DNA of 64,000 bases. Source: Microbulbifer sp. Q7 (GTDB taxonomy: Bacteria; Pseudomonadota; Gammaproteobacteria; Pseudomonadales; Cellvibrionaceae). The notes beneath the pieces are model-generated. The model was not told the DNA's origin. It searched no databases and saw only the letters and a list, made by a program, of their open reading frames with translations. Position numbers and translations under genes: made by a program. Below, one piece after another: positions 18,211 through 27,555 of this stretch (position 1 is the stretch's first letter; each line of letters opens with the position of its first letter). The stretch is taken from the NCBI RefSeq assembly GCF_001639145.1, contig NZ_LROY01000002.1, positions 2,264,501 to 2,328,500 of the forward strand, in the 5' to 3' direction.

Positions 18211-18999
18211 TCAGTATTTCAGCGCCAGATGCTTGGGGTCCGGTGTGCGTAAGCGCTCGCTCAGCGGGTGCTGACGCTTGCGCAGCTCCGCCAACACCAG
18301 TTGTGCCACTTCCCGCGCTCCCAGGTGGTTCAGGTGCGTATCGTCCCTCACCCCCACCGGGTAATTGGGGTGCAACCCCGGGGCGATGTGCATAAAACGC
18401 AGGGCGCTATCGCGATCGCCCATGGCCTGGAAATATTCCCGGGTCACCACTTCCATGTCGATAAATTCCACCTTCTCCTGTGCGGCCACTTCGCGTACCA
18501 GCGGCGCATAGGGGTGGGTGTGCTTGATGGTGTTGTCACCATCAAAATAGCGGCGGGTGATGGGTGACATCAGGATCGGTTCGGCACCGGCCCCGCGCAC
18601 ATCGTTGATAAAACGGGACAGGTTTGCCTTGTACTGCTGCGGCGTGGTGTAGCGGTCTTTCTTGTGCTCGGACTCGTCATTGTGGCCGAACTGGATGATC
18701 ACATAATCATCCTTTTGCAGATCGTCCATGATGCCGGCCCAGCGCCCCTCCTCGATAAAGGTGCGGGTACTGCGGCCGTTCATGGCCCGGTTATCGACCT
18801 TGACGCCGTCTTCAAAAAACACCGCAAAAGGCACGCCCCAGCCGGTTTCCGGGTAGTCCTTGAGCTCCTTGACCGACATGGTGGAGTCGCCGGCCATGAA
18901 GATGGTGGTGGTTTGCTGCGCGGCGGCAACCACCGCGCTGGCGCAGAGCAAAGCGCTGGCCACCAGCCCGCGCCGGATTGATTTACCCAGAGCATTCAT
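18211..18999 (-). CDS. Secreted SGNH-hydrolase, rhamnogalacturonan acetylesterase-like
   Basis: 262 aa. Predicted to remove acetyl groups from pectic rhamnogalacturonan (CE12-like) or a related polysaccharide. A signal peptide (RRGLVASALLCASAVVAAAQ) is followed by the SGNH motifs: FMAGDSTM with the nucleophile Ser, a Gly-containing VPFAVFF region, IQFGHNDE with block III Asn, and the C-terminal DDTHLNHLG holding the Asp-His pair. ATG 18999 is supported by GGGAGG 8 nt upstream. It starts 26 nt after the stop of the metallopeptidase-like lipoprotein gene, so the two are probably co-transcribed. The exact sugar substrate cannot be told from sequence. Confidence 0.85.
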   Translation of the reverse strand: MNALGKSIRRGLVASALLCASAVVAAAQQTTTIFMAGDSTMSVKELKDYPETGWGVPFAVFFEDGVKVDNRAMNGRSTRTFIEEGRWAGIMDDLQKDDYVIIQFGHNDESEHKKDRYTTPQQYKANLSRFINDVRGAGAEPILMSPITRRYFDGDNTIKHTHPYAPLVREVAAQEKVEFIDMEVVTREYFQAMGDRDSALRFMHIAPGLHPNYPVGVRDDTHLNHLGAREVAQLVLAELRKRQHPLSERLRTPDPKHLALKY

Positions 19000-19025
19000 C
19001 ACTGGCAACCTCCCGTATTTATCGA

Positions 19026-21023
19026 TCAAAAGCGCGTGGGTGGTATAAAGCTGCGCGGGCGCTCGGTGGGCATCGGAGCCGCGCGGCTCGGCTGCGGCGC
19101 CGCAAAACGCAACAATCCGGACTGGCCCTCGCAGGCTGGGGTCAGGTTCTGCCCCCAGCCTTCACCAGCGCACATGGCTACCGGGGCAATACTGCGCAGA
19201 TGGTCATCGGCCGCTGCCCAGGCTTCCGGCAGCAGATACTGCACCGCCGTGCTGGCGCGAGGGCGAATTAGCTCGGAACCGATGCGTCCGCGCTGCCCCT
19301 GAGACACCTTGTAATCATCGGCCGAGGTGGGTGCGGTGGGCTTGTTGGTCACCGCGATGTCCCGCTCGATACCGTAGCGCAGGCTCATCATGGTTTCCTC
19401 AAACAGCATCGCCGTGTCTTCCCAGGGCGTGGTGTAGCTGTAGAAATCATTGGCGCTGTCCGGAAAGAAAAAACCGGCAATATCGCCCGGGGTATAGGCG
19501 CGCTGCTGGGCCGTGGCCTCTGCACCCCGCGAGCGCACTTCGGCCAAGTCGTACAGTTCCTGAGACAGCGGAGGGGAAACCGCGGTCACCAGTTCGTTCA
19601 CCGCTGAACCACTCGCCGCCTGATTGAAGAAAATATCCCCACGATCCAGCCCGCTACGGATTTTTCCCTGTGACATGGCGTCATTGGCATGGGCCAGCTC
19701 GTGGTACAACAACGAACCCAGGTCCGCCTCCAGCTCATAGAAGGGCCGGGAGAAGCGGCTGGCCGTGTTGTAGCTATAAAAGGCATAGTCGTTATTTCTT
19801 ACATACCGCCACGGCGTAACGAAATTGAGCGCAGAGCCAAAACCGCTGCGGTAATCCGGTATCTCGCTGATCACATCCCGCTCTTCCGGTGTCAGCCACA
19901 GGCTGTCCGGGTCGAGATAAATGGCGCCGGTGAGCTGCCAGTAAAACGACGGGCGCACATCACTGGAGATCACCACCGCGGTGGTGGCGCGCAGCATATT
20001 GGCAAAGTCGCCATAGGGGTCCAGCTCGCCAAGGAATCGCTCAAAACGCTCCCCCATCCAGTCGTGGGACACCAGCACATGGTCCATGATCTGGTCCACG
20101 CTCGGGGCGTTACTCGTCATGCCGATCACGGGCAAAGTGCCCAGAGTGCAGAGGTTGTCTTCCGTCAACTGGTTGGAGTAAACACAACCCGCCAGCACGT
20201 CCCGGTAGGGGCTATCGTCGCGATAACTGTACACATTGTTTAGCGGCTCGCTTTTCGCGCAGTACTGGCCGTCGCCGTCGCAGAAAAATTCGCTGGTGAC
20301 TTGCGGGCGGTCCTGCACCACCACGTAGGCGATATCCGAAATACTGCCGCCGGTGGTTTCCAGGGTTCCTTCAATGGTAATGACCTGATCACCGCTTACC
20401 TTGGGCGCGGTGACAAATAGCACCGGCTGGCCGGAGTCATCTTCGGCCAGTGTTGCTATCGGGCCAGAGAGTTGCTCGAAACGCCAGGAGTTGACGCTGC
20501 CACTGTAGTCACTGGCATTCAGCCGCAGGGAGAACGACGCCCCTTCCGACACCGCGCGATCTGCGCGCAATTGCGCGCGCGCGGCGGAATTACCGGCATT
20601 GACCACCACATCAAACGTCTCCACCTGCTGATCGCCATCGGCATTGCTGGCGGTCAGCTGAAAGCGATAGCTGCCGCTGAACTTCGCATCGAAGCTGATA
20701 CCCGCGGTGCCATTCCCCGCCAGCGGCCCCACATCCGGCCCGGCTAGCTGCACCCACTCAAACCGGTTGTAGCCGAGCTCTGACAGGCTCGCCACGATGC
20801 CAACCGAATCCCCCGCTTCAGCGCTACTATCGCCGGTGAGGGTAAGGATCGCAGGGGCCGGGGTAATCGGTGGCAGGCCGCCGGTATCATTGTCGTTACC
20901 GCCGCCGGAGCCGCCACCACAGGCAGTCAGCAGGGAAAGCGCAATGATTCCCAATGGGGCGCGCAGCAAGTGGCGCGCGGCGAGGGGTTTACGGGTTAAA
21001 GCGTGTTCGAGCGAGGCGGCCAT
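19026..21023 (-). CDS. Large surface lipoprotein with Ig/PKD-like repeats and an HELAH zinc-peptidase motif
   Basis: About 665 aa, function unknown. A lipoprotein signal ends in LLTACGGGSGGG, so the mature protein should be lipidated at Cys and held on the outer membrane by a Gly-rich tether. Residues of roughly 60-260 look like two beta-sandwich domains of PKD/cadherin type (LTGDSSAEAGDSV and a second repeat with RADRAVSEGASF). The C-terminal half includes YHELAHANDAM, an HExxH motif typical of zinc metallopeptidases, with a possible downstream Glu ligand in MLFEETMMSLRYG. ATG 21023 is chosen because the signal peptide begins soon after. It is followed closely by the acetylesterase gene. Substrate and peptidase activity are inferences. 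Confidence 0.7.
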   Translation of the reverse strand: MAASLEHALTRKPLAARHLLRAPLGIIALSLLTACGGGSGGGNDNDTGGLPPITPAPAILTLTGDSSAEAGDSVGIVASLSELGYNRFEWVQLAGPDVGPLAGNGTAGISFDAKFSGSYRFQLTASNADGDQQVETFDVVVNAGNSAARAQLRADRAVSEGASFSLRLNASDYSGSVNSWRFEQLSGPIATLAEDDSGQPVLFVTAPKVSGDQVITIEGTLETTGGSISDIAYVVVQDRPQVTSEFFCDGDGQYCAKSEPLNNVYSYRDDSPYRDVLAGCVYSNQLTEDNLCTLGTLPVIGMTSNAPSVDQIMDHVLVSHDWMGERFERFLGELDPYGDFANMLRATTAVVISSDVRPSFYWQLTGAIYLDPDSLWLTPEERDVISEIPDYRSGFGSALNFVTPWRYVRNNDYAFYSYNTASRFSRPFYELEADLGSLLYHELAHANDAMSQGKIRSGLDRGDIFFNQAASGSAVNELVTAVSPPLSQELYDLAEVRSRGAEATAQQRAYTPGDIAGFFFPDSANDFYSYTTPWEDTAMLFEETMMSLRYGIERDIAVTNKPTAPTSADDYKVSQGQRGRIGSELIRPRASTAVQYLLPEAWAAADDHLRSIAPVAMCAGEGWGQNLTPACEGQSGLLRFAAPQPSRAAPMPTERPRSFIPPTRF

Positions 21024-21145
21024 ATTTTGATCTTTCTTTTTATTGATGCTTTTTGTACGGAAACTCTGGTGACATAGATTACCACCGGCCTCCTCCGGGA
21101 GCGACTCCCCGCCATGACGACTCCGAACAGTCAAAACACAGGTAT

Positions 21146-21176
21146 AAAAAAAGCGACCCCCGGAAGGGATCGCTTT
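21146..21176 (-). terminator. Intrinsic terminator after pntB
   Basis: Minus-strand stem AAAGCGA...TCGCTTT with a C/G-rich interior pair, ending in a run of seven T. It lies 63 nt after the pntB stop and separates the pnt operon from the downstream lipoprotein gene. Confidence 0.85.
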
Positions 21177-21239
21177 GGGTGGCGAGTGATAACCCGTTAA
21201 CTCACTGGCCAGTAGCTGGCCATTGGTTGCCCGGGGTTA

Positions 21240-22637
21240 TCAGGCCGGGGTGAGTTTCCCCAGCACACTCTGCAGGCTCTCTTTCGCATCGCCAAACAGC
21301 ATGCGCGAGTTGTCCTTGTAGAACAGCGGGTTGGATACGCCCGCGTAGCCGGACGCCATGGAGCGTTTCAGCACCACCACTTTGCCAGCCTTCCACACTT
21401 CCAGTACCGGCATGCCAGCGATGGGGGAACCGGGTTTTTCTACCGCGTCTGGATTAACGGTGTCGTTGGCACCAATCACCAGTACCAGATCGGTTTCCGG
21501 GAAGTCATCGTTGATCTCTTCCATTTCCAGCACGATGTCGTAGGGCACATTGGCTTCTGCCAGCAATACGTTCATGTGCCCGGGCAAACGGCCCGCTACC
21601 GGGTGGATACCAAAGCGCACGGTCTTGCCCGCTTTGCGCAGCTTGTCGGTAAGGTCACTCACCGCCTGTTGCGCATGGGCCACGGCCATACCGAAGCCGG
21701 GAACGATCACGATGTTTTTGGCATTTCTCAAATCGTCTGCCAGCTCATCGTGGGTGGTGGCTACCGCTTCACCTTCTTCTTCGCCGTCCGCGCTGGCAAC
21801 TGTGCCATCAGAGCCGAAGCCGCCCAGAATCACACTGACAAAGGAGCGGTTCATACCGCGGCACATGATATAGCTGAGGATGGCACCGGAGGAGCCGACC
21901 AGCGCACCGATCACGATCAGCAGGTCGTTGCTGAGCATAAAGCCGGTGGCCGCGGCGGCCCAACCGGAGTAGCTGTTCAGCATGGAGATCACCACCGGCA
22001 TATCCGCACCGCCGATGGCGGCGATCAGGTGGATACCCAGCAGCAGGGCGATACCGGTCATCACCAGCAGGTTGATGATGGTAGCGTTGCTCACGTCTGC
22101 AGGGATGAACTGGGCACCCAGCAGCACACAGATCACCAGTGCGATCAGGTTCAGCCAGTGGCGCGCCGGCAGCATCAGCGGTTTACCGGAGATCAGTCCC
22201 TGCAGCTTGCCGAAGGCAACGATGGAACCGGTCAGGGTAATGGCCCCGATAAACACGCCGATATAAATCTCGGAGTTGTGCACGATGTGCGCGGCACCTT
22301 CGAGATTGATGCGCGGATCCAGGTAGCCGCCCCAGCCGATCAGTACCGCCGCAAGCCCCACAAAGCTGTGCAGCAGCGCTACCAGCTGCGGCATCGCGGT
22401 CATTTCGACCTTGCGCGCCAGGTGAATACCGATCACCGCACCCACGCCCATGGCGATACCGACGGGCAGGTAGGCACCGGAAGTGATGCCAGCCACGGTG
22501 GCGATGATGGCAACTGCCATCCCCACCATGCCGTAGTAGTTGCCGCGTCTTGCGGTTTCATGGGTAGACAGTCCGCCGAGGCTCAGGATGAACATCACCG
22601 CGGAGAACAGATAAGCCATGGAAATTACACTATTCAT
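21240..22637 (-). CDS. pntB: NAD(P) transhydrogenase subunit beta
   Basis: 465 aa inner-membrane subunit of the proton-translocating transhydrogenase, which drives hydride transfer from NADH to NADP+. Nine or so membrane helices fill residues 1-260 (with [12 protein letters not shown] and [14 protein letters not shown]). After an acidic linker the NADP-binding domain III shows [34 protein letters not shown] and [12 protein letters not shown]. It follows pntA with a 12-nt gap on the same strand, indicating one transcript ended by the hairpin at 21146. Confidence 0.97.
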   Translation of the reverse strand: MNSVISMAYLFSAVMFILSLGGLSTHETARRGNYYGMVGMAVAIIATVAGITSGAYLPVGIAMGVGAVIGIHLARKVEMTAMPQLVALLHSFVGLAAVLIGWGGYLDPRINLEGAAHIVHNSEIYIGVFIGAITLTGSIVAFGKLQGLISGKPLMLPARHWLNLIALVICVLLGAQFIPADVSNATIINLLVMTGIALLLGIHLIAAIGGADMPVVISMLNSYSGWAAAATGFMLSNDLLIVIGALVGSSGAILSYIMCRGMNRSFVSVILGGFGSDGTVASADGEEEGEAVATTHDELADDLRNAKNIVIVPGFGMAVAHAQQAVSDLTDKLRKAGKTVRFGIHPVAGRLPGHMNVLLAEANVPYDIVLEMEEINDDFPETDLVLVIGANDTVNPDAVEKPGSPIAGMPVLEVWKAGKVVVLKRSMASGYAGVSNPLFYKDNSRMLFGDAKESLQSVLGKLTPA

Positions 22638-22649
22638 GTCTCTTTCTCC

Positions 22650-24191
22650 TTAGCGACGGAACATTTTGAGCATACGGTGGGTAACAAAGAACCCGCCGAA
22701 GATATTGATACTGGCGAACAGCACCGCGATAAATGCCATGATCGTGACGATGAAGGAACCGGTGGCCCCAACCTGCAATAGCGCACCGATGATCACGATA
22801 CCGGAGATGGCGTTGGTCACACTCATCAGCGGCGTGTGCAGGGCGTGGGATACATTCCAGATCACCTGCCAACCGATAAAGATCGCCAGCACAAACACGG
22901 TAAAGTGGGCCACAAAGTCCGCCGGCGCGGATTTGCCCAGTGCCAGTAACAGCGCACCAGCCACAGCCCAGAATGCGATAAGCGACAGTGGCGAAGACTT
23001 CTTCTCCGGCTTGGGCTCCACCTGGATCTGCGGCTCCGGCTTTTTCTGCTGCGGTGCCGCAGAGATTTTCGGCGCGGGCGGCGGCCAGGTAATTTCACCC
23101 TCCTTCACCACCGTGGCACCGCGGATCGCCTCATCTTCGAAATTGATGTCGATCTCGCCGTTTTTCTCCGGTGTCATATCGGTCAACAGATGACACAGGT
23201 TGGTGGCATACAGGGTGGAAGACTGAGTCGCCGCACGGCTAGGCAGGTTGGTGTATCCAATGACGGTCACACCGTTCTTGACGACTTTTTTATCCGCTTC
23301 CGTAAAGTCGCAGTTACCGCCCATTTCCGCGGCCAGGTCCACTACTACGGAGCCTTCGGCCATGGTTTCCACCATGTCCGCCAGCCACAGCTTCGGTGCG
23401 GGCTTGCCGGGGATCAGCGCAGTGGTAATGACAATATCCACTTCCTTGGCCTGTTCCCGGAACAGAGCCATTTCCGCATCGATAAATTCCTTGGACATTT
23501 GCTTGGCGTAACCGCCAGTGCCGGAGCCGTCTTCCTCGATTTCCACGGTGAGGAATTCCGCTCCCATGGACTCTACCTGCTCGCGTACTTCCGGGCGGGT
23601 ATCGAAGGCGCGCACGATGGCACCCATGCTTTTCGCGGTGCCAATGGCAGACAGCCCGGCAACACCGGCACCGATAACCAGCACTTTGGCCGGCGGGATT
23701 TTGCCCGCGGCAGTGATCTGGCCGGTAAAGAAACGCCCGAACTCGTGCGCCGCCTCGATTACCGCGCGGTAACCGGCGATGTTGGCCATGGAGCTCAGCG
23801 CATCCATTTTTTGTGCGCGGGAAATTCGCGGGATCGACTCCACCGCCAGCGCATTAATGTTTTTGTCCGCGAGCTTTTTCAGCAGCGCTTCATTTTGTGC
23901 CGGCTTGAGGAAGGCCACCAGCGTAGCGCCGCTGGGAATCAGATCCAGCTCCGCCTCATTGGGTTGCTGTACCTTCAACACAATGCCCGCCTGGCTCAGG
24001 CACTCTGCTGCGTTAGCGCAGAGTTTAGCCCCCGCCTGTTCATATTCTGCATCGGGGAAGCTGGCAGCTTCACCGGCCCCCTGTTCGATGGCAACGTCAA
24101 AGCCCAGCGCCTGCAAGCGCTTTACGCTGGCTGGCGATGCCGCGACCCGCGCCTCGCCCGGCGCGGTCTCCTTTGGTATGGCAATAATCAC
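22650..24191 (-). CDS. pntA: NAD(P) transhydrogenase subunit alpha
   Basis: 513 aa, full-length proteobacterial alpha subunit. Residues 1-375 form the NAD(H)-binding domain I, with IAIPKE at the start, the catalytic-loop region [28 protein letters not shown] (Rossmann glycines) and [11 protein letters not shown] Pro/Lys-rich linker at about 390-410 leads to four membrane helices near the C-terminus ([16 protein letters not shown] onwards). Together with PntB it balances NADPH supply, useful for the NAD(P)H-dependent nitrite reductase nearby, though no direct link is shown. Confidence 0.97.
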   Translation of the reverse strand: MIIAIPKETAPGEARVAASPASVKRLQALGFDVAIEQGAGEAASFPDAEYEQAGAKLCANAAECLSQAGIVLKVQQPNEAELDLIPSGATLVAFLKPAQNEALLKKLADKNINALAVESIPRISRAQKMDALSSMANIAGYRAVIEAAHEFGRFFTGQITAAGKIPPAKVLVIGAGVAGLSAIGTAKSMGAIVRAFDTRPEVREQVESMGAEFLTVEIEEDGSGTGGYAKQMSKEFIDAEMALFREQAKEVDIVITTALIPGKPAPKLWLADMVETMAEGSVVVDLAAEMGGNCDFTEADKKVVKNGVTVIGYTNLPSRAATQSSTLYATNLCHLLTDMTPEKNGEIDINFEDEAIRGATVVKEGEITWPPPAPKISAAPQQKKPEPQIQVEPKPEKKSSPLSLIAFWAVAGALLLALGKSAPADFVAHFTVFVLAIFIGWQVIWNVSHALHTPLMSVTNAISGIVIIGALLQVGATGSFIVTIMAFIAVLFASINIFGGFFVTHRMLKMFRR

Positions 24192-24798
24192 CGTTTGTGC
24201 TCCCGTACAAAAATTGTCGTTTTTATCGATTTCTGAATATAGCGCCTGAACGAACTACCCCGATTGATGGGATCCTTCTTTTACCATTGCTATTTAATCC
24301 CAAACCTAACTAATCCCGAATCGTTCGCACCGTCATCAGGATACTCTGATTCAAGGGCGAAAACGGGCATCCCCGAAAAAATAGTTTTTCGGAAAATTAA
24401 ATGCAATTCGGCAGGGCCATGAATTAAAGAGAATAAATATCGGCAAAGGAAATAGAGGATTCTTATTACTCGTTTAGCGCAATACTATTGAAAATGCGGA
24501 AAATCGATTAAAAAACAGCAGAAACAGTTACCGAAGTAACGAATAACGCGAAGATGAGCCTGACTTTGGTGACTTTGCATAAAATTTACCGATCTTTATC
24601 AAACAGGCCCACAACGATGAAAACCATGTAAAAACTATTCGCTCCAGTTCATATAAAGAAAGCTTTATTTAACTATTCCAAACGGTTTATCAATATCACC
24701 AATAAATAATAACGCTTTGCTATGGATATAAGTCAGTAATGGAATAGGTATCTTTTAAAACTAATTATTGGGGAAGCCGAATACATTTCCGGGAATAT
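24192..24798. other. A+T-rich intergenic region upstream of pntA
   Basis: About 600 bp between pntA and the ModA-like gene with no credible coding sequence on either strand. It is distinctly A+T-rich and should contain the pntA promoter. I see no repeat, RNA structure or terminator that I can support. Confidence 0.4.
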
Positions 24799-25659
24799 TC
24801 ACAATGCCGATTTGGCGGCTGGATCCACTCGCAAGAAACCCAGCCCGCCCAATTGCTGTTGCACCTCATCGGACTGCAGAAACTGCAGCAGGCGGATAGC
24901 GAGATCGCGCTGGCGGGTGTTACGCAGGATGACCATTTGCTGGTGAATGGGCGGATGAAAGTGCGCGGGAATCCGCATGAACTGCCCATGACGCCCGGTG
25001 GCGAGCGCCTGCCCGTAAGGAATCAGCCCCATGTCGCCCTGCCCCTGGTGCAGGAGTATCTGGGCGTGCCCCGCGTGCCCTGCAAATACCACCCGCCCGC
25101 GCAGCCGCGGCCACAAGCGCAGTTTTTTCAGCATACGCACCGCGGCATCCCCATCCGGCGCCAGCTGTGGGTCGGCAACCACCAGCTTGTGCTTGCCGCG
25201 CCCCAGTAACAGGATCAGCTGGCGCGGCGTCAGGGTAGCGTCGTTGCGAGCAAGGTTGGCGGTGAGGGTAGAGAAACCTGAGGATTTATCCGCAGAGATC
25301 TGCCGATTAACCCACAGGGCCAACTGGCCCCGGGCGTAGGTCTGGCGACTGGCGGCGACGGTGAGGCCGGCTTTTTCCAGCAACACTGGGCGGGCGCTGT
25401 CGGCAGAAAGGAAAAGGTCGAAGGGTTCACCGGCACGGATCTGGCTATACAACAGACCGCTGGCTCCGGCAGTGATCTTGAGGCGGCACCCGCAACGGGA
25501 TTCAAAGCTCTCCCGCAATGCCTCCACGGCCGGCTGAAAACCGGCATCCACCGCCAGCCGCAGCTCTGGCGGTTGGCGCGAACCACAACTGCCAAGCAGC
25601 AATAGCATGACGCACGTGAGCACACCTGCCAGTAGCCGAACTCGCAACCCAGTAGCCAT
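24799..25659 (-). CDS. ModA-like molybdate-binding lipoprotein
   Basis: 286 aa periplasmic solute-binding protein of the molybdate/tungstate family. A lipoprotein signal ends LLLGSCGS. Mature sequence LRLAVDAGFQPAVEALRESFE, GASGLLYSQIRAGEPFDLFLSADSARP, LVVADPQLAPDGDAA and DMGLIPYGQAL follows the ModA pattern, giving oxyanion-binding Ser/Gly positions. No modB or modC lies beside it, so it either serves a permease elsewhere or acts as a sensor. It is co-oriented with mobA upstream (about 140 nt). Molybdate supply fits the NasA molybdoenzyme encoded nearby. ATG 25659 is preferred to a TTG three codons upstream. Confidence 0.85.
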   Translation of the reverse strand: MATGLRVRLLAGVLTCVMLLLLGSCGSRQPPELRLAVDAGFQPAVEALRESFESRCGCRLKITAGASGLLYSQIRAGEPFDLFLSADSARPVLLEKAGLTVAASRQTYARGQLALWVNRQISADKSSGFSTLTANLARNDATLTPRQLILLLGRGKHKLVVADPQLAPDGDAAVRMLKKLRLWPRLRGRVVFAGHAGHAQILLHQGQGDMGLIPYGQALATGRHGQFMRIPAHFHPPIHQQMVILRNTRQRDLAIRLLQFLQSDEVQQQLGGLGFLRVDPAAKSAL

Positions 25660-25800
25660 GGACACCAACCTCTCTGTCCCGGAAACCCTGATTCACCGGA
25701 GCTGCACCCCGGAAGCACCGCTGGCCTCTCACGCCATTGGCCTCACACGCGTTTGATTGCACGCACCAGCGTGCCCCAGCCCCGGCAGGGCCCGAGCACC

Positions 25801-26424
25801 TCAAGGCAGCAGGCGCTGGAAGTCCTCTGGGCGGTTGACGTTCAGATGCCAATCACCAGCGGGTTCTGGCAGCTGCATACACCCCAGATAGCCAAACAGC
25901 GCGCGCACCGACCCAATGACCTGACCGGTGACCGCTGCATCCAGGTAACTTCGACAACGATCATTCAGGGGCAACCAGCACGGCAGGTAAACGTCGCCAA
26001 TACAGACTACCTGCTCCACCGTCTGTCCCGCTGCACATAGCTGATGCAACAGTGCCGAGCTCAGCAATGGCATATCCACCGGTAACACTAACAGCGCATC
26101 GCACGGCAGTGCCCAGCTGTCCAGATGCCGCGCTATCGCCTGCAAACCACCAAGTGGCCCGGCGTCGGGGACCCGGTCCGGTATGCCTCCGGGCCTCGCG
26201 CCGCTCACCATCGTCGGCATCATTACGATGCCTTCTGACGGCTGCAGCCCATCGATCACATACTTGGCCTGCTCCAGAAGCGTGCGCCCATTGGATAATT
26301 TTAGCAGGGCCTTGTCTTTTCCCATGCGGCTGGACTGGCCGCCCGCCAATACCAACGGACACACCCGCTTCTGCACCGGCGCTCGGCCCCGCTCCTGACT
26401 GAAAAACTCGGAATTTGCCGTCAT
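25801..26424 (-). CDS. mobA: Molybdenum cofactor guanylyltransferase
   Basis: 207 aa. Adds GMP from GTP to molybdopterin to make the MGD cofactor used by NasA-type nitrate reductases. The nucleotidyltransferase signature LVLAGGQSSRMGKDKALL, the DAGPLGGLQA loop and metal-binding LVLPVDMPLL are seen. A Leu-rich end with LNVNRPED closes the fold. The start is uncertain: ATG 26424 or ATG 26451 nine codons upstream, neither with a clear ribosome site. It is divergent from the nas genes and convergent with nothing, heading a mobA-modA-like pair. Confidence 0.9.
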   Translation of the reverse strand: MTANSEFFSQERGRAPVQKRVCPLVLAGGQSSRMGKDKALLKLSNGRTLLEQAKYVIDGLQPSEGIVMMPTMVSGARPGGIPDRVPDAGPLGGLQAIARHLDSWALPCDALLVLPVDMPLLSSALLHQLCAAGQTVEQVVCIGDVYLPCWLPLNDRCRSYLDAAVTGQVIGSVRALFGYLGCMQLPEPAGDWHLNVNRPEDFQRLLP

Positions 26425-26663
26425 CTGTCGAAAAGGTTCCTGTACATCCACCCCAAACTCGTCGCACCACTCTCCGGGCTTCCCCCGCCAGCGTCAAGCC
26501 TAAGTACCGCCCGCAAAGCTCGCTGGCAAGATTTGACGCCCTGCGTGCTGCTGCGCGCCAGCCGCTAGAACGAGCAGACCTAGAATGCTTTTCACGCCGA
26601 GTGAGACTTCAGCGACCAGCTCTCACTCCACTATCTCTATATTATTACGCTGGCGGCTCAGTC

Positions 26664-26870
26664 GTTGTTTCTGGCATCAAGCTTGCAGCAACTTTGCATA
26701 AATTCTATAGCGATCGCGCCAGCCAAGAGTACGGCAACGAACTCGACCTGGTCGCGACCTATGCCATAACAAAAAATATCGGCCTGCTCGCCAAGTACGC
26801 CACCTACGATGCCGATACGTTCAGCACCGATACGGACAAATTTTGGCTGCAGTTCGAACTGAAGTTTTGA
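26664..26870 (+). pseudogene. 3' fragment of an alginate-export/porin-like outer-membrane protein gene
   Basis: The last 60-70 codons before the stop at 26870 (SGIKLAATLHKFYSD, YGNELDLVATYAI, GLLAKYATYDADTF, KFWLQFELKF) read as the C-terminal beta strands of a porin of the alginate-export family, ending in the aromatic residue typical of outer-membrane barrels. Upstream of about 26660 the frame is only the antisense of mobA, with no signal peptide or earlier strands, so the 5' part has been lost. In related bacteria such a porin gene often precedes the nas genes. The fragment stops 7 nt before nasT, so its remnant now forms the nasT leader. Confidence 0.7.
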
Positions 26871-26877
26871 CCAAGCG

Positions 26878-27480
26878 ATGACGACCACACCTGTATCAGC
26901 ATCTGTCAGTATCTTGCTGGTTGATGACCAGACCGAACGCGCCGCCATGGTGGCCGCGCAGCTCACCGCTGCCGGCTACAACCTGCTGGCGCAACTCTCC
27001 AGTGCCGAAGGCCTGCTATTCCAGGTCGAGAAGCACCGTCCGGACATCGTCCTGATCGATATCGAATCCCCAGACCGGGATATTCTCGAAAGCCTTTCCG
27101 TAATCAACCAGCACAACCCAACACCGGTGGCGATGTTCTCCGCCCGTGGCGGTGCTGAGTTTATTACCAGCGCAGTCGAGGCCGGCGTCAGCGCTTATAT
27201 GGCAGAGGGGCTTTCGGCGGAGCGCGTGGCACCGGCCATCGAGATCGCCATGGCCCAGTTCCGCAGCTACCAGCAGCTGCGGCAGTCTCTGCAGCGTACC
27301 CAGCAGCAGCTGGATGAACGCAAAATTATCGAGCGCGCCAAGGGACTACTGATGGCGCGCAAGAATATCAGTGAGCAGGCGGCTCACCAGACCCTGCGCA
27401 CCCTGGCCATGAATAGCAACTCCACCATGCGCAATGTGGCAGAACAAATCGTCGCCCATTTACAGGCGCCCGTTCGATAA
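26878..27480 (+). CDS. nasT: Nitrate-responsive antiterminator NasT (ANTAR regulator)
   Basis: 200 aa cytosolic RNA-binding regulator. An N-terminal receiver domain (ILLVDDQTERAAMV with the acidic pocket, IVLIDIESPD with the phospho-acceptor-like Asp) leads to a coiled stretch QQLRQSLQRTQQQLDERK and a C-terminal ANTAR domain, IIERAKGLLMARKNISEQAA to about 190. In the known NasS-NasT system, nitrate releases NasT from NasS and NasT then binds leader RNA to prevent termination. The likely targets are visible upstream of narK and nirB. No strong ribosome site precedes the ATG, and the truncated porin ends 7 nt upstream, so its expression signals may have been altered. Confidence 0.93.
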   Translation: MTTTPVSASVSILLVDDQTERAAMVAAQLTAAGYNLLAQLSSAEGLLFQVEKHRPDIVLIDIESPDRDILESLSVINQHNPTPVAMFSARGGAEFITSAVEAGVSAYMAEGLSAERVAPAIEIAMAQFRSYQQLRQSLQRTQQQLDERKIIERAKGLLMARKNISEQAAHQTLRTLAMNSNSTMRNVAEQIVAHLQAPVR

Positions 27481-27555
27481 CGCAGGAAGCAAGACAGCGT
27501 CCCAGAAAGTGCCGGAACCCAGCGCAAAAATTTTGAGATTACCGAGAGTACAACC

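Noticed and set aside
26415..26663. N-terminal part of the 151-codon frame ending in the porin fragment
   Set aside because: It is the antisense of mobA and its upstream region, not porin sequence; only the last 60-70 codons look like a barrel end.
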